Assembly (NCBI GenBank): GCA_964584325.1
Contig: CAZOZP010000002.1
Coordinates: forward strand, 48,564 to 112,563
Length of the DNA stretch: 64,000 bases
Reading direction: 5' to 3'
From: CAZOZP01 sp964584325
GTDB lineage: Bacteria > Bacteroidota > Ignavibacteria > Ignavibacteriales > Melioribacteraceae
Each line of letters opens with the position of its first letter. Positions within the stretch are counted from its first letter, which is position 1. The notes beneath the pieces are model-generated. The model was not told where the DNA came from and did not search any database. It saw only the letters and a list, made by a program, of their open reading frames with translations. This document shows positions 44,621 to 53,969 of the stretch, one piece after another. A program made the position numbers and the translations under genes.

Positions 44621-45760
44621 TTATTCAATATTCTTAGGCGGAAACTTAATAATAAACTCTGAACCTTCTCCCGGTGCACTTTCAACACTAATCATCCCGC
44701 CGTTTTTCTCTACCATATCTTTGCAAAGAATAAGACCTAAGCCTGTACCTTCTTCCTGGTCAGTACCCAATGAGCTGATGTTTTTATCCAATCTGAAAAG
44801 ATTGCCTACCTTTTCTTCATCCATACCGATTCCGGTATCTTTAACCCTTATCACAACACCATGATCCTGCTCTGATGCGCTGATGGTAATATTCCCTTTT
44901 GCAGGAGTAAATTTTATTGCATTGGAAAGAAGATTTCTTATAACCGTTTCTATCATATTTCTGTCAGCAAAAATTCCGAGATTTTCCGGAAGTTCCAGGC
45001 TAAATACTATTTCCTTTTTATCAATAGCAGATCTTAAAAGACCAAGTATTGGAGAGATCAACTGACCAAGGATAAAATATTCCGGATCATAATCCATTCT
45101 TCCCGTCTGAATTCTGGCCCAGTTCAGAAGATTTTCCAGAAAACCGTAAACTGCCTTTGATGTCATATTAATAGAATTTATAAAATCTTTAACTTCATCT
45201 TGATCCAACTCCTCAAAGTCATCTACCATTATCTGACTTAACCCGATAAGTGCAGAAAAAGGAGTTTTTAAGTCGTGAGCCAGAATAGAGAAAAACCTGT
45301 CTTTACTTGCATTCATCTCGGCGAGCTCAGATTTTGTCTCCTCTAATTCGGCAATTAGCCTCCTGCTTTTCATCAGGTCATCATGCCTGGCCATTGCTAT
45401 TAGAATAGCTCTTTCAATATCTTCTGATTTCGGAGGTTTGGTAAGATATGCACCAACTCCTGATTCACCGGCTGACTGCACATAATCTATTGATTCGTGT
45501 GCCGTAAGAATTACAATAGGTGTGGGTATCTTTTCCTGGATTATTGCCGCCGCCTGCAGTCCGTTCATTTTCGGCATTTTTATATCCATTAGAATTACAT
45601 CCGGTTTTAGTTCCAAAGCCATTTCAATTGCCTTTTCACCATTTGATGCAATCCCGGCTTTAATAAATCCGGCCTTTTTTATAGACCTTGCAATCTCCTC
45701 GCATACGAGAAAATCGTCTTCAACCAGAAGAACTCTTATTTCTGAATTAGCTTTCATCAC
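44621..45760 (-). CDS. Receiver-histidine kinase fusion
   Basis: A 379-residue signalling protein with an N-terminal receiver (about 8-125; LLVEDDFLV acidic pocket, phospho-acceptor Asp in DVILMDIKMPKMNG, LTKPP lysine) joined by a coiled coil to a HisKA domain (FFSILAHDLKTPFSALIGL) and an ATPase domain (NLLSNAIKFTP, DTGIGMDEE, GTGLGLILCKD). Receiver-first hybrids often take phosphate from another kinase and tune their own kinase activity. The two kinase genes just upstream, within 5 and 14 bp of each other's ends, are likely partners in one operon. Confidence 0.92.
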   Translation of the reverse strand: MMKANSEIRVLLVEDDFLVCEEIARSIKKAGFIKAGIASNGEKAIEMALELKPDVILMDIKMPKMNGLQAAAIIQEKIPTPIVILTAHESIDYVQSAGESGVGAYLTKPPKSEDIERAILIAMARHDDLMKSRRLIAELEETKSELAEMNASKDRFFSILAHDLKTPFSALIGLSQIMVDDFEELDQDEVKDFINSINMTSKAVYGFLENLLNWARIQTGRMDYDPEYFILGQLISPILGLLRSAIDKKEIVFSLELPENLGIFADRNMIETVIRNLLSNAIKFTPAKGNITISASEQDHGVVIRVKDTGIGMDEEKVGNLFRLDKNISSLGTDQEEGTGLGLILCKDMVEKNGGMISVESAPGEGSEFIIKFPPKNIE

Positions 45761-45764
45761 ACCT

Positions 45765-46853
45765 CTACTGTATATTAAATTTTTCTATCGGTATTATCAT
45801 TGTTACTTCTGCTCCGCCTTCATTCCGGAACGATATCTCTCCGCCAAGAGAATGTTCAACTATACCGATAATAAGTTGAAGTCCGATATTTACATTAGAA
45901 TAATCTTTTTTCGTTATCTCTTCAGGAAAACCGTTACCGTCATCAGATAAGCTAATAATTACATTAGCGTTTGTTTTTTGAATATTTACAGTAAGATTTA
46001 GCTCATCCCTCTTTTTTAATCCGTGTTTAATACAGTTAGTGGCAATTTCATTTATTATGAGTGTCAGATTATGGCAAATTTCGCTGCTTACAGGAAGAGA
46101 ATATCCTGATACTTCGAGTTTTATTGACTTACCAACCGGCACACCCTGAAGAGCACTTAGAGAAATATCTCTTACCAATTCCTTCAATTCAACAGGCTCC
46201 CAGTTATTTGCTGAAAGTAATGAATGAACTTTTGATAGTCCCTGTATCCTATTAATCAGATCATCCAGAAATGGAACATACCCTGATTCGCCTTTCATTT
46301 CAGCAACTTCAGCTTCTTTGTTTAATATACTTATTATGGAAGAAAGATTATTTTTAACACGATGGTTAACTTCTCTAAGAAGAGTTGTCTGTTTTGCCGC
46401 GTATTCTTCCAGCTTTTTTCGGCTAACTGTAAGCTCGGTTATGTCTTCTTTTATCGAAATAAAATGAGATATTGTTCCGTTTTCATCAAAGACCGGACTG
46501 ATTGTGTTATGCTCGTTATAAAAAGAACCGTCCTTTCTCTGGTTAACCATATCACCTTGCCATACTTTTCCAGTTGTGATGGTACTCCATAAGTTTTGAT
46601 AAAAATCCCGGGAATGGACCCCGGATTTCAAAACACTGGCTTTCTTACCTGCCAATTCTTCAGGTTCATAACCTGTAAGTTTTACGAAGGACTGATTTAC
46701 CCATAGAAATTTACCCTCATTGTCAGTTATGGCAATTGCATTTCCGGCATTTTTAATAGCAGTTTCCAGTACCCGAAGATTTTCAGGTATTTGGGAAATA
46801 TTTGATCGCTTTTCTGTCGGTTCAATCTTCATTTTTCCTTTTTCTGTATCCAT
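45765..46853 (-). CDS. PAS sensor kinase of the HisKA_2 type
   Basis: A 362-residue soluble kinase. One PAS/PAC domain (about 28-150; AIAITDNEGKFLWVNQSFVKLTGY) is followed by a HisKA_2 domain with phospho-acceptor His in LLREVNHRVKNNLSSIISIL and an ATPase domain with NEIATNCIKHG and LSDDGNGFPEE. HisKA_2 kinases differ from the classical HisKA type and often act on general-stress regulators or light sensors. It lies 4 bp before the receiver-kinase gene and 9 bp after the five-PAS kinase, so all three are probably one transcript. Confidence 0.92.
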   Translation of the reverse strand: MDTEKGKMKIEPTEKRSNISQIPENLRVLETAIKNAGNAIAITDNEGKFLWVNQSFVKLTGYEPEELAGKKASVLKSGVHSRDFYQNLWSTITTGKVWQGDMVNQRKDGSFYNEHNTISPVFDENGTISHFISIKEDITELTVSRKKLEEYAAKQTTLLREVNHRVKNNLSSIISILNKEAEVAEMKGESGYVPFLDDLINRIQGLSKVHSLLSANNWEPVELKELVRDISLSALQGVPVGKSIKLEVSGYSLPVSSEICHNLTLIINEIATNCIKHGLKKRDELNLTVNIQKTNANVIISLSDDGNGFPEEITKKDYSNVNIGLQLIIGIVEHSLGGEISFRNEGGAEVTMIIPIEKFNIQ

Positions 46854-46862
46854 TATACCCGC

Positions 46863-49544
46863 CTACTCCTCAAAATCATAATCTTTTTCTATTTCAAGCA
46901 CAGTTAATGCTCCGCCGTCGTTTTTTATTCTTACACTGCCATTCAGACTGTGTTGTACTATTCCCAAAATCAATTCGAAACCGATGTTTATTCCCTCATA
47001 TCCGTTAAGAATTGAATCCGGAAATCCCGGACCGTCATCTTTATATTCAAGAATTATTTTATTACTCTTTTCAGATATCTCGATATCTATGCGTCCGTAA
47101 TTTCTGCCTGCAAAGGCATGCCTTGAAGAATTTGTTAAAAGCTCATTTATAACAAGAGTTATATTATGTGCATGGTTGCTCGAAATAAGTATATCAGTTT
47201 CGTTTAATCCAAGAATGATGTTTTTCCCTTGAACAATAGTGTGCTGGTAAACAAGGAATAGTTCTTCAATGAGGTTTTTCAGACGCAGAGGTTTCCATTC
47301 GGAAGCAGACAACAGAGTATGAACTGTAGCAAGTCCGTTTATCCTGCTTATTAAATCATTTAATGAATCTTTATATTCGCCGGGATTAAGATTTTCAGCT
47401 TTTTCTTCTTCTTTGTGAAGCATACTGATAATTGAGGCAAGATTATTCTTCACTCTGTGGTTAACCTCCTTAAGAAGAACTTCTTTTGATGCCGCTATTT
47501 CCTTCAGACGTTTCTCATACAAACGTCTGTCAGTAACATCTATCATCTGAGAAACAAAATTCACCGGGAGTCCCTCAGAATCTCGTACAACACTCACACT
47601 AAGATTTACCCAGATTATTTCACCGGATTTTTTAACGAATCTTTTTTCCGCATTATAATAACTAAGTTCACCATTAATCAGCTTTTTCAGATACATAACA
47701 TTTTCGGCTAAATCATCGGGATAAGTAATATCTTCAAATCTTAATTTGAGCATTTCAACTTCTTCATACCCCATAATTCGACAGAAAGCATTATTAACCA
47801 TTTCGAAGCTTCCGTCTATTCCTAAAAGTGTAATACCGTAGCTTGCGTATTCAACCGCGCCCCTGAAGCGTCTTTCGCTCTGAACAAGTTCTTCTTCTCT
47901 TATTCTTAACTGTGAAAGAGTTAACTTAAGTTCTTCAGTTCTTTGTTCAACCCTTGCTTCAAGTTCTTCATTGAGATCTTTTATTTCCTCTTCAATTCTT
48001 TTTCTTTGCGAAATATTTCTGGCAGAAACAAGAACTCCTGCAACATTACCCAATTCGTTGAACTCAGGAATAAGAAAAATATTCAGCCAGATGTTATAAT
48101 GACTTAAAAAGAGCTCATATTCCACACTGTCTTTGTATTTAATAACAAGTTCTATCTGTTCGGTTATCTGGCGGCTTTTACCTTCTTCAAGAATTAACTC
48201 AGGAAACATAATCTCCCTGTACTCTTCAGCAAGTCCAAACAAATTCATTGCCGCTTTGTTAGCGTATAGAATCTCACCGGCAGTATTAACCCGGAAAATA
48301 GCATCAAGTGAATTTTCAGACAGAGCTCTGAACTTTTCTTCACTTTCCAGAATTTTTTGTTCATTCTTCTTTCTTTGGCTAATATCTCTGGATACTCCAA
48401 GCAAGAACATAAAAGATCCGTCAGTATCGAATATCGGATTAACAGAGATTTCAATATCCACCATCTTACCCGATTTTGCATTTACCTGAAACTCCTTTTT
48501 CCTGGCTTCTGCTCCGAACAATCCTTTTCGTGAAAGTGATAATGCCTCGCTTAAGAAAGGCTTAACCTCGTCAGACATCAAATGTTTAATCGGACGATCA
48601 ATATAACTCTCTACACTGAACCCCAGAACTCTTTCTACTGCTTTACTCATATATTTAAGTTTGCCGTGCTCATCCATTATCCATATAATGTCATTAATAC
48701 TATCTGTAATAAGCCTTAATCTTTCTTCTTTCTCTCTAATTTCCTTTTCAATATTTTTTCGGGTTGTAATGTCATAATACAAACCGAGTATTCCTGAAAT
48801 TCTTCCCTCGGTATCAAGCACGGGTTTTTTGAGAATCTGTACCCAGCATTCCTTCCCATTGGAAATGTATGATTCCTCAATATCAGTTTCTTCGCCTGTC
48901 TCAATTATCCTTAGATCTTCGAGCCTTATTTTCTCTGCAATTTCTTCCGGATGTAAATCATAATCGCTCTTTGAGATTATTTCTTCTTCAGTAAGGTTGA
49001 ATCCGGAGGCAAATTCAGAATTACAAGAAACATAATTGAAGAACACATCCTTCAAAAATATTTTTGCCGGAATACTTTCTATTAATGTTTTATACCTGCT
49101 CTGATTTGATTTTAGTTCATTTTCAGCAACCTTAAGTTCTGTGATGTCGTGTGAATTAATAACAATATATTCAATACTTCCATCACCGGTTTTTATTGGA
49201 ACAATAGAACTGTCGAACCAACGGTTTGCTCTGAAATGAATAAATCCCGTCTTTTCGTTTTTGTCGAAAACAAGTTTAATTTTCTCACTTAAAAGGAAAC
49301 TGCCGTTTTCCGCCAGGATGGTGCAAAGGTTCATATCATAACCTTCTTCAGGTTTTATTCTGTACAAACGAGCAAAGGCTTCATTCATTTCTATCAATCT
49401 GCATTGAGCATCGATGAGCGCAAACAGATTGGATTCACCGGCGTTTAGTATAATCCTTAATTTGTTGTCGCCAATATTCGAAGTGCCTGTCTGATTAGAC
49501 TGTATTTTAATCTTATCTCTATCCGGCTTAAAGTCTGAACGCAT
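46863..49544 (-). CDS. Five-PAS sensor kinase of the HisKA_2 type
   Basis: An 893-residue soluble sensor kinase. Five successive PAS/PAC modules lie near 35-145, 150-265, 275-395, 405-515 and 555-675. A coiled coil (EELEARVEQRTEELKLTLSQ) sits between the fourth and fifth. HisKA_2 has His in LLKEVNHRVKNNLASIISML, and the ATPase domain ends near LEIEKDYDFEE. Its kinase core is clearly paralogous to that of the next gene. The many PAS domains suggest integration of several signals or a long signalling rod. No ligand can be named. First gene of a three-gene minus-strand operon. Confidence 0.92.
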   Translation of the reverse strand: MRSDFKPDRDKIKIQSNQTGTSNIGDNKLRIILNAGESNLFALIDAQCRLIEMNEAFARLYRIKPEEGYDMNLCTILAENGSFLLSEKIKLVFDKNEKTGFIHFRANRWFDSSIVPIKTGDGSIEYIVINSHDITELKVAENELKSNQSRYKTLIESIPAKIFLKDVFFNYVSCNSEFASGFNLTEEEIISKSDYDLHPEEIAEKIRLEDLRIIETGEETDIEESYISNGKECWVQILKKPVLDTEGRISGILGLYYDITTRKNIEKEIREKEERLRLITDSINDIIWIMDEHGKLKYMSKAVERVLGFSVESYIDRPIKHLMSDEVKPFLSEALSLSRKGLFGAEARKKEFQVNAKSGKMVDIEISVNPIFDTDGSFMFLLGVSRDISQRKKNEQKILESEEKFRALSENSLDAIFRVNTAGEILYANKAAMNLFGLAEEYREIMFPELILEEGKSRQITEQIELVIKYKDSVEYELFLSHYNIWLNIFLIPEFNELGNVAGVLVSARNISQRKRIEEEIKDLNEELEARVEQRTEELKLTLSQLRIREEELVQSERRFRGAVEYASYGITLLGIDGSFEMVNNAFCRIMGYEEVEMLKLRFEDITYPDDLAENVMYLKKLINGELSYYNAEKRFVKKSGEIIWVNLSVSVVRDSEGLPVNFVSQMIDVTDRRLYEKRLKEIAASKEVLLKEVNHRVKNNLASIISMLHKEEEKAENLNPGEYKDSLNDLISRINGLATVHTLLSASEWKPLRLKNLIEELFLVYQHTIVQGKNIILGLNETDILISSNHAHNITLVINELLTNSSRHAFAGRNYGRIDIEISEKSNKIILEYKDDGPGFPDSILNGYEGINIGFELILGIVQHSLNGSVRIKNDGGALTVLEIEKDYDFEE

Positions 49545-49774
49545 AAGTATGGTTTTTTCCGATTTATTGGTAACATTATCGAAATATTATTTCATTTTTC
49601 AATCAGATACTCTATCCATTATTTGATATTTAGTGTTTTTATTTCTTTTTGGTATAATTATTTTCTCTCCTGCACAGAGCGTGAACTTGATGTTTTTTTC
49701 CGAATATATTTCCCGGATTTATCATTTAGTAAAATTTTTCTTGTCTAAGAATTTATATATTGTTAAGTTTGAAT

Positions 49775-49792
49775 AATGAAACACCATTCATT
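49775..49792. promoter_or_regulatory. Possible TetR-type operator
   Basis: Inverted repeat AATGAA-N6-TTCATT ending 6 bp before the ATG of the TetR-family gene. Position and symmetry fit autoregulation, but arms of 6 bp in AT-rich DNA are weak evidence. Confidence 0.3.
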
Positions 49793-49798
49793 TATACT

Positions 49799-50386
49799 AT
49801 GAGATATAAATCCGAACATAAAAAGAATTCTATTTTAAGTGCTGCTGTTGAAATATTTGCCGAGAAAGGTTATCATAACTCAAAAATATTTCAGATTGCA
49901 GAGAAAGCCGAAATAGCATCAGGAAGTGTTTATTTATATTATGAAGATAAAGAAGACATTTTAAATTCTATTTTCATTGTGATATGGGAGAATCTTCTGG
50001 AAGATTTGCAATTACTTTCGAAGAATGATGAACTTTCACCCGAAAGCAAGCTTGACTGTATGATAGATTCAATTTTTTCAGTTTTTGCGGAAAATCCGTC
50101 ACTGGCAATTGTATTTGTGAATGAGCAGCACAGTCTTTCGTTATCAAAACAGAATGAATTTTCCGTGCATTACAACAAATTTCTTGATATAGGCGAAGAT
50201 ATTATTCGGAGCGGAATTCGTGCTGGAATATTTGATTACAAAATTGATTTTAAGATATTCAGAAGTTTCATTTTCGGCGCAATCAGAAACACGCTTCATT
50301 TTTGGGCCGGGAATCCTGAATCTGTAAATCTGGATGAAGCAAAAGATCAAATAAAATATTTTTTACAAAAACTGGTTAAAATTTGA
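49799..50386 (+). CDS. TetR/AcrR-family transcriptional regulator
   Basis: A 195-residue DNA-binding regulator. The N-terminal helix-turn-helix reads SILSAAVEIFAEKGYHNSK, then IFQIAEKAEIASGSVYLYY, the TetR signature. The C-terminal ligand-binding part has no named match. The start at 49799 (MRYKSEHK) is preferred over a TTG at 49760 because it begins right before the DNA-binding domain. It is oriented away from the kinase operon, sharing the 254-bp upstream region with it. The ...FIFGAIRNTLHFWA segment resembles FadR-like (fatty-acyl-CoA) TetR members, which is only a hint. Confidence 0.9.
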   Translation: MRYKSEHKKNSILSAAVEIFAEKGYHNSKIFQIAEKAEIASGSVYLYYEDKEDILNSIFIVIWENLLEDLQLLSKNDELSPESKLDCMIDSIFSVFAENPSLAIVFVNEQHSLSLSKQNEFSVHYNKFLDIGEDIIRSGIRAGIFDYKIDFKIFRSFIFGAIRNTLHFWAGNPESVNLDEAKDQIKYFLQKLVKI

Positions 50387-50398
50387 CCCTCTTCTAAT

Positions 50399-50440
50399 AA
50401 AGCGGCGGCTTTTTCAAATTATTGCGCTGCCGCCGCTTTT
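50399..50440. terminator. Bidirectional terminator between tetR-type gene and hisIE
   Basis: AAGCGGCGGC (50400-50409) and GCCGCCGCTT (50429-50438) form a perfect 10-bp GC-rich stem with a 19-base loop, followed by TTTT on the plus strand. It lies between convergent stop codons and likely ends both the regulator gene and the his operon. Confidence 0.85.
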
Positions 50441-50445
50441 ATAAA

Positions 50446-51051
50446 TCATTTATGTCTTTTCTCAAGATTACGAACTACTTCAGAGAACTCAATTTCCTGT
50501 TCAGCAAGCATCACCATAATATGGTAGAATAAATCTGATACTTCATTGATAATCTCTTCTTTATCCCTGTTCTTAGCGGCAATTACCGTTTCAATCGCCT
50601 CTTCTCCAACTTTCTGAATAATCCTGTTTGTTCCCTTTTGAAATAATTTTGTTGTGTAAGACCCCTCAGGCATTTCAATTTTACGTTTTTTTACGAGCGC
50701 ATACAATTCATACAGCCAGTCTGAAGATTCTTTTTTTTCGACTCCGAAACACGAATACCTGTTCAGATGGCATGTATTGCCTGCAGGATCAGCTTCAATA
50801 AGAAGGGTATCAGAATCGCAGTCGGTTAAAACTTTTTTAACATAAAGATAATTTCCTGAAGTTTCGCCTTTAGTCCACAATCTGTTTTTAGTTCTGCTGA
50901 AAAAAGTTACTTTTCCGCCGGTTATGGTAAGCTCCGCTGCTTCCTTGTTCATAAAGCCCACCATAAGTACCTGACCTGTATGGCAGTCGGTAACAACAGC
51001 GGGAATTATCCCGTTTAGTTTTTCAAAATCCAAAGTACTTATATCTGTCAT
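50446..51051 (-). CDS. hisIE: Fused phosphoribosyl-AMP cyclohydrolase / phosphoribosyl-ATP pyrophosphatase
   Basis: Bifunctional histidine enzyme for steps 2 and 3, 201 residues. The HisI half (about 1-115) has SRTKNRLWTKGETSGN, DCDSDTLLIEADP and the zinc-binding GNTCH motif. The HisE half (about 115-201) has the helical SYTTKLFQKGTNRIIQKVGEEA-type signature with acidic metal ligands (EEAIETVIA). It is the last gene of the operon. Its start overlaps the hisF stop by 4 bp. Confidence 0.96.
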   Translation of the reverse strand: MTDISTLDFEKLNGIIPAVVTDCHTGQVLMVGFMNKEAAELTITGGKVTFFSRTKNRLWTKGETSGNYLYVKKVLTDCDSDTLLIEADPAGNTCHLNRYSCFGVEKKESSDWLYELYALVKKRKIEMPEGSYTTKLFQKGTNRIIQKVGEEAIETVIAAKNRDKEEIINEVSDLFYHIMVMLAEQEIEFSEVVRNLEKRHK

Positions 51052-51815
51052 ATTCTTATATTAATTTTGTTTTCTTTCAAGTAGTGTTTTAAGTCCATAA
51101 TATTTAATATTCCGTAATGAAATAAACTGGCTGCCAGACATGCTTCAACATCCGCCTTAATGAAAGCATCCAGAAAATGTTCTTTTATGCCCGCACCACC
51201 CGATGCAATTACCGGAACGCTTACGAGTTTAACAATACCGGCAAGCAATTCCAAATCATATCCTTCTTTGGTACCGTCTTTATCCATAGAAGTAAGAAGT
51301 ATCTCTCCTGCCCCCAGTTCAACAGTTTTGGCACACCATGAATAAGCCTCGAGATCCGTTTCTTCCCTTCCGCCTTTGATATAAACTTTATGAATGCCCT
51401 GAGGATTTCTTTTAACATCAATGGCAGCCACAACTGCCTGAGAACCAAATTGTTTTGAAGCTTCAGAAATAAGTTCCGGATTAAATACAATTGCCGTATT
51501 CAGCGATACCTTATCTGCTCCTGCTTTCAGAAGGGCTTCAATATCGCGAACCTGACTAATTCCGCCGCCTACAGTAAACGGTATTCTGATAACCCTGGCA
51601 ATTTCCTTAACCAGTTCAATAAGTGTTTTTCTCTTTTCTACCGAAGCGGTTATATCAAGAAAAACCAGCTCATCTGCCCCTTCATCACTGTATCTTGCGG
51701 CAAGTTCGACTGCTGAACCTGCATCACGGAGATTAACAAAATTTGTACCCTTCACCACCCGTCCGTCTTTTATATCCAGACAAGGAATAATTCTTTTACT
51801 TACCAATTTCTGCAA
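51048..51815 (-). CDS. hisF: Imidazole glycerol phosphate synthase, cyclase subunit
   Basis: TIM-barrel cyclase that with HisH makes imidazole glycerol phosphate and AICAR, 255 residues. Catalytic Asp residues are visible in IIPCLDIKDGRVVKG (Asp near 15) and in LLTSMDKDGTKEGYD. The phosphate-binding loops are VGGGI and ASGGAG. It overlaps hisA upstream by 20 bp and hisIE downstream by 4 bp. Confidence 0.97.
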   Translation of the reverse strand: MQKLVSKRIIPCLDIKDGRVVKGTNFVNLRDAGSAVELAARYSDEGADELVFLDITASVEKRKTLIELVKEIARVIRIPFTVGGGISQVRDIEALLKAGADKVSLNTAIVFNPELISEASKQFGSQAVVAAIDVKRNPQGIHKVYIKGGREETDLEAYSWCAKTVELGAGEILLTSMDKDGTKEGYDLELLAGIVKLVSVPVIASGGAGIKEHFLDAFIKADVEACLAASLFHYGILNIMDLKHYLKENKINIRI

Positions 51816-52515
51816 GCTCCTTTAAATCAATTTTATTCTCATACAAAGCTTTACCAGCAATACAGGCATACATGCCCAATTCTTTAACTGCCTTAATATC
51901 ATTTATATCTTTGATTCCGCCGGATGCAAAAAGTTTGATACCCGGATATTTATCCTGCAAATATTTATAAAGTCGGAGTGAAGGTCCTTTAAGCATACCG
52001 TCTTGTGAAATATCAGTGCAGAGAAATTTTTCAATACCGGAGTCAGAACATTTTTCTATATGATATTCAAGAGTGCGGTCAGATTTTTCTGTCCAGCCCT
52101 TAACTGCAATTTTCCCTTCCAAAACATCGGCGGCTGCAACAATCTTCTCAGGTCCAAGTTCATCAATGATTTCATCAAAAAGCTCAGGCTGTTTAACCGA
52201 CATAGAGCCAATAATTATATGCTTTACACCTAATCTGTGAAGATTAACAGCATCGTCCACAGTTCGGATCCCTCCTCCGAATTCAATATTCAAAGAAGTA
52301 GTTTTTCGGATTTCCTCAATTATATCTAAAATTCCGATTTTACCGTCGCGTGAGCCGGCCAGATCAACAAGGTGCACCCAGTTAAAACCGGCAGATTCAT
52401 ATTCCGCCGCCCTGGCCGCCGGTGTACCGGGGTATTCTGTTACCTTGTTATAGTCTCCTTTCAAAAGCCTGACAATTTTATTATCAAGTATATCAATAGC
52501 GGGAAGAATAATCAT
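51796..52515 (-). CDS. hisA: ProFAR isomerase HisA
   Basis: Isomerises ProFAR to PRFAR in histidine synthesis, 239 residues, TIM barrel paralogous to HisF. ILPAIDILDNKIVRL contains the catalytic Asp at the end of strand 1, TDISQDGMLKGPS the second Asp on strand 5, and GGGIRT and ASGGI the phosphate sites. It is placed between hisH (6 bp upstream) and hisF (20-bp overlap). Confidence 0.97.
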   Translation of the reverse strand: MIILPAIDILDNKIVRLLKGDYNKVTEYPGTPAARAAEYESAGFNWVHLVDLAGSRDGKIGILDIIEEIRKTTSLNIEFGGGIRTVDDAVNLHRLGVKHIIIGSMSVKQPELFDEIIDELGPEKIVAAADVLEGKIAVKGWTEKSDRTLEYHIEKCSDSGIEKFLCTDISQDGMLKGPSLRLYKYLQDKYPGIKLFASGGIKDINDIKAVKELGMYACIAGKALYENKIDLKELAEIGK

Positions 52516-52521
52516 ATTATC

Positions 52522-53109
52522 TCAGCAAAGTTCTATAAAGTTTTTTAATATTTTCAGTCCGGCTTCACCAGATTTCTCCGGATGAAACTGCAATCCGTAA
52601 TAATTATCTCTTTCCACTGATGCAGAAAAATCCGTGCTGTGTCCGGCAACCGATGTTGTGTATTCATTCACCGGAATATAAAAGGAATGAGCAAAATAAA
52701 AGTATTCACCGTTCTTAATGCCCTCAAACAGTTTGCTTTCACCGGTTTTTCTGATGCTGTTCCATCCCATATGCGGAACTTTGCCCTCAGCAGGGTTAAA
52801 TCCCGCAGTGGATCCTTCAAATATACCTAATGCCGCAACGTTCCCTTCAACTGATTTCTCAAACATAAGCTGCATGCCAAGGCATATTCCGAGCATAGGT
52901 TTCTTCACTATTCTAAGCATATTGAAAAGATTGTACATATGGAGTTTCTTCATTGCAAAAGAAGCTTCTCCGACACCCGGAAAGATAATCTTATCTGCGT
53001 TACAAAGTTCAAATTCCCGATTAGAAATCTTAAATTCCGCACCAAGTGCAATAAGTGCGTTAGCAACTGAAGCCGTATTACCTGCACCGTAATCTATAAG
53101 TACTATCAT
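52522..53109 (-). CDS. hisH: Imidazole glycerol phosphate synthase, glutaminase subunit
   Basis: Class-I glutamine amidotransferase supplying ammonia to HisF, 195 residues. The nucleophile Cys is in MLGICLGMQLMFE, the catalytic His/Glu are in YGLQFHPEKSGEAG, and the oxyanion region is PGVGEA. The start overlaps the hisB stop by 4 bp. All subunits of the IGP synthase complex are thus encoded side by side. Confidence 0.97.
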   Translation of the reverse strand: MIVLIDYGAGNTASVANALIALGAEFKISNREFELCNADKIIFPGVGEASFAMKKLHMYNLFNMLRIVKKPMLGICLGMQLMFEKSVEGNVAALGIFEGSTAGFNPAEGKVPHMGWNSIRKTGESKLFEGIKNGEYFYFAHSFYIPVNEYTTSVAGHSTDFSASVERDNYYGLQFHPEKSGEAGLKILKNFIELC

Positions 53110-53969
53110 AATACTCCTTTTGTACTTGGAAGAACATTCCCTGTACGCTCATCCCGGCGGCAAGCTTCATTTAATGATTTTGCAAAAACTTTAAATAAGG
53201 CTTCAATTTTATGATGATCGTTGCTCCCTTTAGCCTTGAGATAAAGATTTGCTTTCATACCGAAGGCAAGACCTCTGAAGAATTCTTCCGTAAGCTCGGT
53301 CGGGAACTCGCCTACTTTTTCTCTTTTAAATCTGCATTTGAAATTGAGATAAATCCTACCGCTGAAATCCATTGCACATCTCGCAATACTTTCATCCATC
53401 GGAATAAAATAACCGTATCTTTTAATGCCGCGTTTATCTCCAAGTGCCTCAAGTATAGCTTCACCTAAAGCAATACCTGTATCTTCCACTGTATGGTGTT
53501 CATCAACCAGAAGATCGCCCTTAACTTCAATAAAAAGATTTATATTGCCATGGCGTGCTATCTGTTCAAGCATATGATCAAAAAAACCAATTCCGGTATT
53601 TATTTTAGAAGTCCCGTTCCCATCAAGTTCTACTTCAACTTTTATTTTTGTTTCCTTCGTATTTCGGATTTTTACAGCTTTTCTCTTCTGTCTTATTAAA
53701 TACTCTGCAGCATCAGAAAAGTTTTTGATTTCTTCACTCCCGATTAAAACCAAACCTTCCTTTTCCGGTGAATCTGTTACGGATATAAAATATGAAGCTT
53801 TTCCATCGGATGAAAATAATCCTTCAGATTCAAGAACAGATTTAAGTGCAGAATCTTCGCAAGTAAATATAAGCCCTGCTCCGTTATCAGAAAGTTTTTT
53901 CATACCGGAAACAAGACCGCCGGGAAGTGGATTCATCTTAAATATTTTAGGATCCAAGGCAATTATCAT
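53106..53969 (-). CDS. hisB: Imidazoleglycerol-phosphate dehydratase with vestigial N-terminal domain
   Basis: Dehydratase for step 6, 287 residues where a stand-alone enzyme has about 195. The dehydratase domain is complete from about residue 96: RNTKETKIKVEVELDG, GFFDHMLEQIARHG, DEHHTVEDTGIALGEA and NDHHKIEALFKVFAKS supply the Mn-binding histidines and glutamates. The first ~95 residues resemble the size-reduced start of the HAD phosphatase found in bifunctional HisB (MIIALDPKIF...PGGLVSGMKKLSDNGAGLIF), but the DxDxT nucleophile motif is absent, so it is probably not a phosphatase. Start overlap with hisC is 4 bp. Confidence 0.92.
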   Translation of the reverse strand: MIIALDPKIFKMNPLPGGLVSGMKKLSDNGAGLIFTCEDSALKSVLESEGLFSSDGKASYFISVTDSPEKEGLVLIGSEEIKNFSDAAEYLIRQKRKAVKIRNTKETKIKVEVELDGNGTSKINTGIGFFDHMLEQIARHGNINLFIEVKGDLLVDEHHTVEDTGIALGEAILEALGDKRGIKRYGYFIPMDESIARCAMDFSGRIYLNFKCRFKREKVGEFPTELTEEFFRGLAFGMKANLYLKAKGSNDHHKIEALFKVFAKSLNEACRRDERTGNVLPSTKGVL

